Shown: positions 41,339 through 45,345 of the stretch, piece after piece | Position numbering within the stretch: position 1 is the first letter of the stretch | Layout of the letters: every line of letters starts with the position of its first letter | Translations under genes and position numbers: made by a program | Notes under the pieces: generated by a model | What the model saw: only the letters and a program-made list of their open reading frames with translations | What the model was told of the DNA's origin: nothing | Databases searched by the model: none | NCBI GenBank assembly: GCA_030748735.1 | Contig: JASMLK010000129.1 | Span: 1-45,345 of the forward strand | Reading direction: 5' to 3' | Origin: Myxococcota bacterium | GTDB taxonomy: Bacteria; Myxococcota_A; UBA9160; UBA4427 | DNA length: 45,345 nt

Positions 41339-42010
41339 ATGTGTGGTCGCTTCACCTTGAACAGTTCGAGCGAAGCCCTGGCGGCAGACTTCGACCTCGG
41401 GGACGTCGCCGAGTTGGAACCCCGCTTCAACATTGCGCCCAGCCAGGACATCGCGGTGGTGCGCTGTGACGAAGCCGGCCGGCGCGAATGCGCGCAGCTT
41501 CGTTGGGGCTTGATCGCCAGGTGGTCGAAGGATCCGAAGAAGGCCCGCGCCCCGATCAACGCGCGCAGTGAGACGGCCGCCGAAAAGCCGACCTTCCGCA
41601 GCGCGATGGCAAAGGGCCGCTGTCTGATCCCGACGACGGGCTTCTACGAATGGCAGGCGCAGCAGGGCGGGCCGAAGCAGCCGTACTTGTTGCGCATGCG
41701 CGACCGCCCGCTCTTCGCCATGGCGGGGCTGCACGAACTCTGGAAGGGCGAGGGCGGTGAGGTCATCGAATCGACTGCGATCCTCACCACGGACGCCAAC
41801 GGCACGCTGAAGCCGATTCACGATCGCATGCCCGTCATCATCGGCCCAGGCGACTATGCGCGTTGGCTCGACCCCGAAACGCAGGAGGCGGCTGACGTTG
41901 CGGACCTCATGGTGCCGTGTCCCGACGATTGGCTCGAAGCGATCCCGGTCAGCACGAAGGTCAACAACCCGCGCTTCGACGAGCCGGCTTGTGTCGAACC
42001 GCTCGAGTGA
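41339..42010 (+). CDS. SRAP-family protein (YedK/HMCES, abasic-site DNA-protein crosslinker)
   Basis: Protects abasic sites in single-stranded DNA by forming a thiazolidine link through Cys2. The 223 residues have all hallmarks: MCGRF (Cys2 after Met removal), FNIAPSQ, LRWGLIARWS, INARSET, PTTGFYEW (catalytic Glu) and IHDRMP (His). Because Cys2 must be N-terminal, the start at 41339 is fixed. No ribosome binding site precedes it, and TAGTCT lies 7 bases upstream, so the mRNA may be leaderless (inference). No SOS box was recognised. Confidence 0.94.
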   Translation: MCGRFTLNSSSEALAADFDLGDVAELEPRFNIAPSQDIAVVRCDEAGRRECAQLRWGLIARWSKDPKKARAPINARSETAAEKPTFRSAMAKGRCLIPTTGFYEWQAQQGGPKQPYLLRMRDRPLFAMAGLHELWKGEGGEVIESTAILTTDANGTLKPIHDRMPVIIGPGDYARWLDPETQEAADVADLMVPCPDDWLEAIPVSTKVNNPRFDEPACVEPLE

Positions 42011-42163
42011 TGCACTGAAGCCGTCTTGCCGCGCGATGCCTTCGACGCTCCTGCATGAAGTCGCCTCCGAATGCAATGGGGCATTGCCCCGGTTTCCCGC
42101 TTGCTTCTCGTAAGTGAGATCGAGCGGTTCCCGCGATTGACATGCGCTTGCGTGTGCTTCACG

Positions 42164-43486
42164 ATGCGAAGTCGGGGGGTGACTGCGGTGACGCAGGACG
42201 AGTCGATGCCGCTGCGCGAACGCGCTGCTTCGAATCAGCGCGTTGATCGCAACGCGACGACCGACGAGACGAAGCGCGAAACGAGCGACGACGCGAGCGA
42301 CGCGCTGGAACGCGCTTCGCTCGATGCGTCGCCTTCGCAAGCGGGCGCAGGCGGCCTTCGCGTCGCTCCCGATGAATCGACTTTCGGTCCCCAGGTCCGG
42401 GTGGCGGCACGGCTCGACCGGGACGAAGCCTTCGAGGCGATCGTGGCACGTGGCCCCGCCATGCGCGGCTTGCTCGAACGTGCCGCAAGAGCCGCACAGA
42501 GCGAGTCGCCGCTCACCCTGGAGGGCGAACCCGGCTGTGGCAAGCGAGCGATCGCAAAGCTCGTCCACGAGCTTTCTCCGCGTCGCGACATGCCCTTCGT
42601 GCGCGTCGACTGCGCGGCGCACGACGAAGCCTCGATCGAAGGCGAATTGTTCGGTGTGAGGCGCGGCGCCGAGTCGCGCGCGGAGCGCGACCGCGAAGGG
42701 CTCGTGCAGACCGCTCACCGGGGCACGCTGTTGCTCGAAAACCTCGCGGATCTGCCAGCGGTCGTGCAGCCGAAGCTTCAAGAGTTCCTGACCACGGGAG
42801 AATTCCGACCGGTCGGGGACCGCTGGGGGACGCGCTGCGCCGATGTGCGGGTCATCGTCAGCTCGAGTGTGCCGCTGGCTCAGCCGGTCGCGGCGGGGCG
42901 GCTGCGCCGCGCGCTCTACGACCGGGTGGCGGTGCTCTCCTTGTCCGTCCCGTGTCTGCGCGAGCGCGTCGAGGACATCGAGCCTTTGTTCGAGCGTTTC
43001 GCCGAGCACTTTGCCGACGCGACGGAATCGACAGGGGAAGGCGAATCGAGCGAGCCGAGCGCGCCTCTGTCGATCGATCGCGAAGCCCTCGACTGGCTGC
43101 GGGCCTACCCGTGGCCGGGCAACGTGCGCGAACTGCAAAACGCCGTCGAGTACGCCTGTCTGATGGGACGCCGCGAGCGCGTTGGCTGCGAGGATCTGCC
43201 CGAGTCGATTCGCCGTCACGCCAAGCCCTGTGGGATGGAACCGCTGTCAGGCGAGTTCGACCAACGCGAGGGCGCGGACCTCGCGTCGGAGCGCGAGCGC
43301 ATCGCGGCGGCGTTACAGCGCAGCGAAGGCGACCTCGATGGCACTGCGCGCATGCTCGGGATGTCGCGCCGCGCGCTGCGCTACGCGGTCGCACGGGCTG
43401 GACTCGAGACCGCCGAGCCGGCCAGGCCCGCGAAGCCGCGGGTGCCGGGTGAGCGACTCCAGGCCGCATTGAACCGCCAGCCCTAG
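42164..43486 (+). CDS. Degenerate enhancer-binding-protein-like AAA+ regulator with Fis-type HTH
   Basis: A 440-residue protein aligned over its length with NtrC-type AAA+ domains, but with altered key motifs. Walker A is GEPGCGK (121-127). GAFTGA, the sigma-54 contact loop, is replaced by GAESRA (168-173) in ELFGVRRGAESRA. The Walker B D-E is E192-N193 in GTLLLENLADLP. The arginine-finger region (LRRALYDRVAVLSL) and YPWPGNVRELQNAVEYA remain, and the C-terminus has a Fis-type HTH (GTARMLGMSRRALRYAV). The N-terminal 80 residues are polar with no receiver domain. It probably binds DNA but should not activate sigma-54. The start is uncertain (GTG 42188 is an alternative). Confidence 0.82.
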   Translation: MRSRGVTAVTQDESMPLRERAASNQRVDRNATTDETKRETSDDASDALERASLDASPSQAGAGGLRVAPDESTFGPQVRVAARLDRDEAFEAIVARGPAMRGLLERAARAAQSESPLTLEGEPGCGKRAIAKLVHELSPRRDMPFVRVDCAAHDEASIEGELFGVRRGAESRAERDREGLVQTAHRGTLLLENLADLPAVVQPKLQEFLTTGEFRPVGDRWGTRCADVRVIVSSSVPLAQPVAAGRLRRALYDRVAVLSLSVPCLRERVEDIEPLFERFAEHFADATESTGEGESSEPSAPLSIDREALDWLRAYPWPGNVRELQNAVEYACLMGRRERVGCEDLPESIRRHAKPCGMEPLSGEFDQREGADLASERERIAAALQRSEGDLDGTARMLGMSRRALRYAVARAGLETAEPARPAKPRVPGERLQAALNRQP

Positions 43487-43535
43487 ATCGTCCGGTCTAG
43501 AGAGCCGGAAGCGCGAGAGTGCTACACCTGCGCGC

Positions 43536-43865
43536 GTGAGCGAATCGACCTCTTCGGACCCGTCTGCTGACGACGCCAGGCGCGAACGCCCGCCGCTCGT
43601 TGCGCTGCTCGGCGAGCAGCGCGCGCGATCGCTGCGCCGCCTGCTGCTCGCTGCGATCGCTCTGCTCTACCTCGCATCGGTGCCGTGGTATCGCGATACC
43701 GGAGGTGCCCTGGACGTCGCGTTCGGTTTGCCCGATTGGGTGGCGGTCGCCATCGGCTGCTACGTCGGTGTCGCGATCCTGAACGCCATCGCGTGGCAAC
43801 TCACCGAAGTCTCCGACCCCGTGCCGCTCGAACTGCCCAGGAGCGAAGACGAGCCGATGTCCTGA
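43536..43865 (+). CDS. Small two-helix membrane protein preceding a sodium:solute symporter
   Basis: A 109-residue protein with a polar N-terminus and two membrane helices (RLLLAAIALLYLASVPWY and VAVAIGCYVGVAILNAIAW). Small proteins of this shape (DUF3311-like) often precede SSS transporters and are thought to be accessory subunits; that assignment is by shape and position. GTG 43536 is the start; no strong ribosome site is seen. The symporter starts 46 bases after its stop. A short CCGG hairpin lies between it and the preceding regulator gene. Confidence 0.75.
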   Translation: MSESTSSDPSADDARRERPPLVALLGEQRARSLRRLLLAAIALLYLASVPWYRDTGGALDVAFGLPDWVAVAIGCYVGVAILNAIAWQLTEVSDPVPLELPRSEDEPMS

Positions 43866-43911
43866 TGACGAACGATTCAAAGCAGCGTTCACACCGATCG
43901 GGGAGCAGGGC

Positions 43912-45345
43912 GTGACGTTCGGCGAACTCGGCACCGTTGCGCTCGTCGTCTACATCGCGGCGCTGACCGGCATCGCGGAATACGCGCGCTATCGCCGCAA
44001 GGACCATTCCGAAGGCGACCACTTCCTGGCCGGTCGCGAACTCGGCACGCTGGTTCTCTTCCTCACGCTCTACGCGACGGCCTACAGCGGCAATTCACTG
44101 CTCGCGTATCCCGGTCGCGCGTTCTCGAGCGGCTTCTCGTTCATCATGTCGACGGGCTTCATGATGTCGATCATCGTGGTCTTCCACGTGCTCGCGCCGA
44201 AGCTCCGCCCGCTTGCGATTCGCCATCACTTCGTGACGCCTGGCGATTGGGTGCGGCATCGCTTTGCCCACGAGACGCCCGGCATGCGCCGTGCCCTGGT
44301 GCTCGCGGTTTCCATCCTGATGTCGATCGCGCTTGCGAACTTCCTGCTCGCGCAACTCAAGGCCATGGGGCACGTCGCGAGTGTCGTGACCGATGGCGCC
44401 GTGCCGTACCCGGTCGGGGTGGCGGGGCTCGCGGCGTTCATTCTGTTCTACGAAACCCGCGGCGGCATGCGCGCAGTGGCCTGGACCGACGGTGTGCAGG
44501 GCGTCTTGATGTTCATCGGCCTCGGCGCGCTCCTCGCCTGGATCCTGCGCGGTGCGGGTGGCATGGAGGCGGTCACGCTCGCGGTTTCGGAACTTCGTCC
44601 CGAAGCGGTCGCGACTCCCGACGCGAAGACCTGCGCGGGTTGGTTCAGCACGATCGCGTTGCTCGGCCTCGGGAGTGTGGTCTATCCCCAGGCGATCCAG
44701 CGGATCTTCGCCGCCAAGAGCGGACGCAGCCTCGCGAACTCCTTCACCCTGATGAGCTTCATGCCGCTGGTCACCACGATGGTGGTGACCCTGATCGGCG
44801 TCGCGGCGATTCCGATCCTCGGCGACATCGCGGGCCGCGCCAACGACGAGGTCCTGCCGCTACTGCTCGCCAGCTGGGCAGACGGCGGCGGCGCCGGTCG
44901 GCTCGGTGCCGTGGTGGTCTTCGTCGGTGCGCTGGCGGCCATCATGTCGACGGCCGACTCGTGCCTGCTTTCGCTCGGCTCGATGATGGCGCGCGATCTG
45001 CTGGGCAAGTCGGATGGGGTCGAGCAGGGCGCCGAGCGGGGCAAGCGGATGGCGGCGATCTTGCTGATCGCAATGATTCCCGTCGCCTTTCTCGAAGACC
45101 TGTCACTCTGGCGCCTGATCGAGCTGAAGATGGAACTCCTGCTGCAATGCGTTCCCGCCTTCATGCTGGCCCTCCATTGGAGGGGGCAGCGGGGGGATGC
45201 CACGCTGATTGGGCTCGTGGTCGGAACGAGCCTCAGTGTGGGCCTCACCTTTGCCGATGTCTCCCGTATCCATGGCGTTCACGTGGGCATCCTGGCGCTG
45301 GCCGTGAATGCGCTGGTGGTGATCGTCGTTTCGAAGCTGCGGAAC
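43912..45345 (+). CDS. Sodium:solute symporter family protein, 3' truncated by window edge
   Basis: Membrane transporter of the SSS family; 478 residues are visible and the frame is open to the last base. It has many hydrophobic helices; family landmarks are HFLAGRELG and TLYATAYSGNSLLAYPGRAF near the N-terminus, YETRGGMRAVAWTDGVQG, VYPQAIQRIFAAKSGRSL and AIMSTADSCLLSLGSMMARDL, whose Ser/Thr residues match the sodium-site helix. GTG 43912 is preceded by GGGGAG at 7 bases. The substrate is unknown; carboxylate, amino acid and other solutes are all possible in this family. Confidence 0.92.
   Translation, partial: MTFGELGTVALVVYIAALTGIAEYARYRRKDHSEGDHFLAGRELGTLVLFLTLYATAYSGNSLLAYPGRAFSSGFSFIMSTGFMMSIIVVFHVLAPKLRPLAIRHHFVTPGDWVRHRFAHETPGMRRALVLAVSILMSIALANFLLAQLKAMGHVASVVTDGAVPYPVGVAGLAAFILFYETRGGMRAVAWTDGVQGVLMFIGLGALLAWILRGAGGMEAVTLAVSELRPEAVATPDAKTCAGWFSTIALLGLGSVVYPQAIQRIFAAKSGRSLANSFTLMSFMPLVTTMVVTLIGVAAIPILGDIAGRANDEVLPLLLASWADGGGAGRLGAVVVFVGALAAIMSTADSCLLSLGSMMARDLLGKSDGVEQGAERGKRMAAILLIAMIPVAFLEDLSLWRLIELKMELLLQCVPAFMLALHWRGQRGDATLIGLVVGTSLSVGLTFADVSRIHGVHVGILALAVNALVVIVVSKLRN

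Noticed and set aside
41330..43219. 629-codon minus-strand open frame across the SRAP and AAA+ genes
   Set aside because: It covers two well-supported forward genes and has Arg/His-rich low-complexity content.
43491..43509. TCCGG/CCGGA hairpin after the AAA+ regulator as an intrinsic terminator
   Set aside because: Only five pairs, a nine-base loop and no T-run.
1..45345. CRISPR arrays, rRNA, intact tRNA genes, prophage or insertion sequences
   Set aside because: No regularly spaced repeats, no rRNA-like segments, no complete tRNA fold, and no transposase or phage structural genes were found on reading both strands.

Overview
This window is GC-rich DNA, dense in genes, with strong G/C preference at third codon positions. 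Gene content and order (pheA-hisC-tyrA-rpsA-ihf; lapA-TPR-mutS-amidase-glnD-xer-cca; scpA-scpB-rluB; NAD-linked formate dehydrogenase; A-type Fe-S carrier-YgfZ-Nfu) fit a chromosome of a free-living, probably aerobic Gram-negative bacterium of the former Deltaproteobacteria/Myxococcota kind. That placement is inferred from gene style, not from a marker search. No rRNA, complete tRNA, CRISPR array, prophage or insertion sequence was seen.

Layout. 1-5.1 kb: end of prephenate dehydratase, HisC-type aminotransferase, TyrA, ribosomal protein S1 and an IHF/HU protein, tightly packed with overlapping stop/start codons. 5.2-15.7 kb: a long forward run of lapA, a TPR protein, mutS, an AMIN-amidase, glnD, a Xer recombinase and a CCA-adding-type enzyme, mostly with 4-8 base overlaps. 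15.7-19.7 kb: a reverse lipoprotein lytic transglycosylase, divergent from scpA-scpB-rluB. 19.7-26.4 kb, reverse: dienelactone hydrolase, a two-gene NAD formate dehydrogenase, a beta-barrel protein, and MobA, which could serve the molybdenum cofactor of the dehydrogenase.

26.4-37.1 kb is the irregular part. It holds an aldo/keto reductase with a large internal deletion, an HNH nuclease gene flanked by two related hairpin repeats, a secreted seven-repeat FG-GAP protein whose reading frame runs into a convergent MFS gene, an LLM oxidoreductase, a compact Fe-S maturation operon (A-type carrier, YgfZ fused to TPRs, Nfu), and two adjacent remnants: a BtuF-like cobalamin-binding protein and the C-terminal end of a ferredoxin reductase. 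Two tRNA-like 3' ends lie in intergenic gaps (about 15.7 and 27.1 kb).

37.1-45.3 kb: MBL hydrolase with MsrB, DUF4202, a three-domain ferredoxin-type oxidoreductase and a DUF368 lipid-carrier translocase (all reverse). Then, forward, an SRAP/HMCES protein, an enhancer-binding-protein-like AAA+ regulator that has lost its GAFTGA and Walker B signatures, and a small membrane protein followed by a truncated sodium:solute symporter.

I did not find a convincing wholly new multi-gene system. The best leads are the degenerate AAA+ regulator, the YgfZ-TPR fusion in its Fe-S operon, the formate dehydrogenase lacking one Fe-S ligand set, and the cluster of gene remnants and repeats around 26-29 and 36-37 kb.
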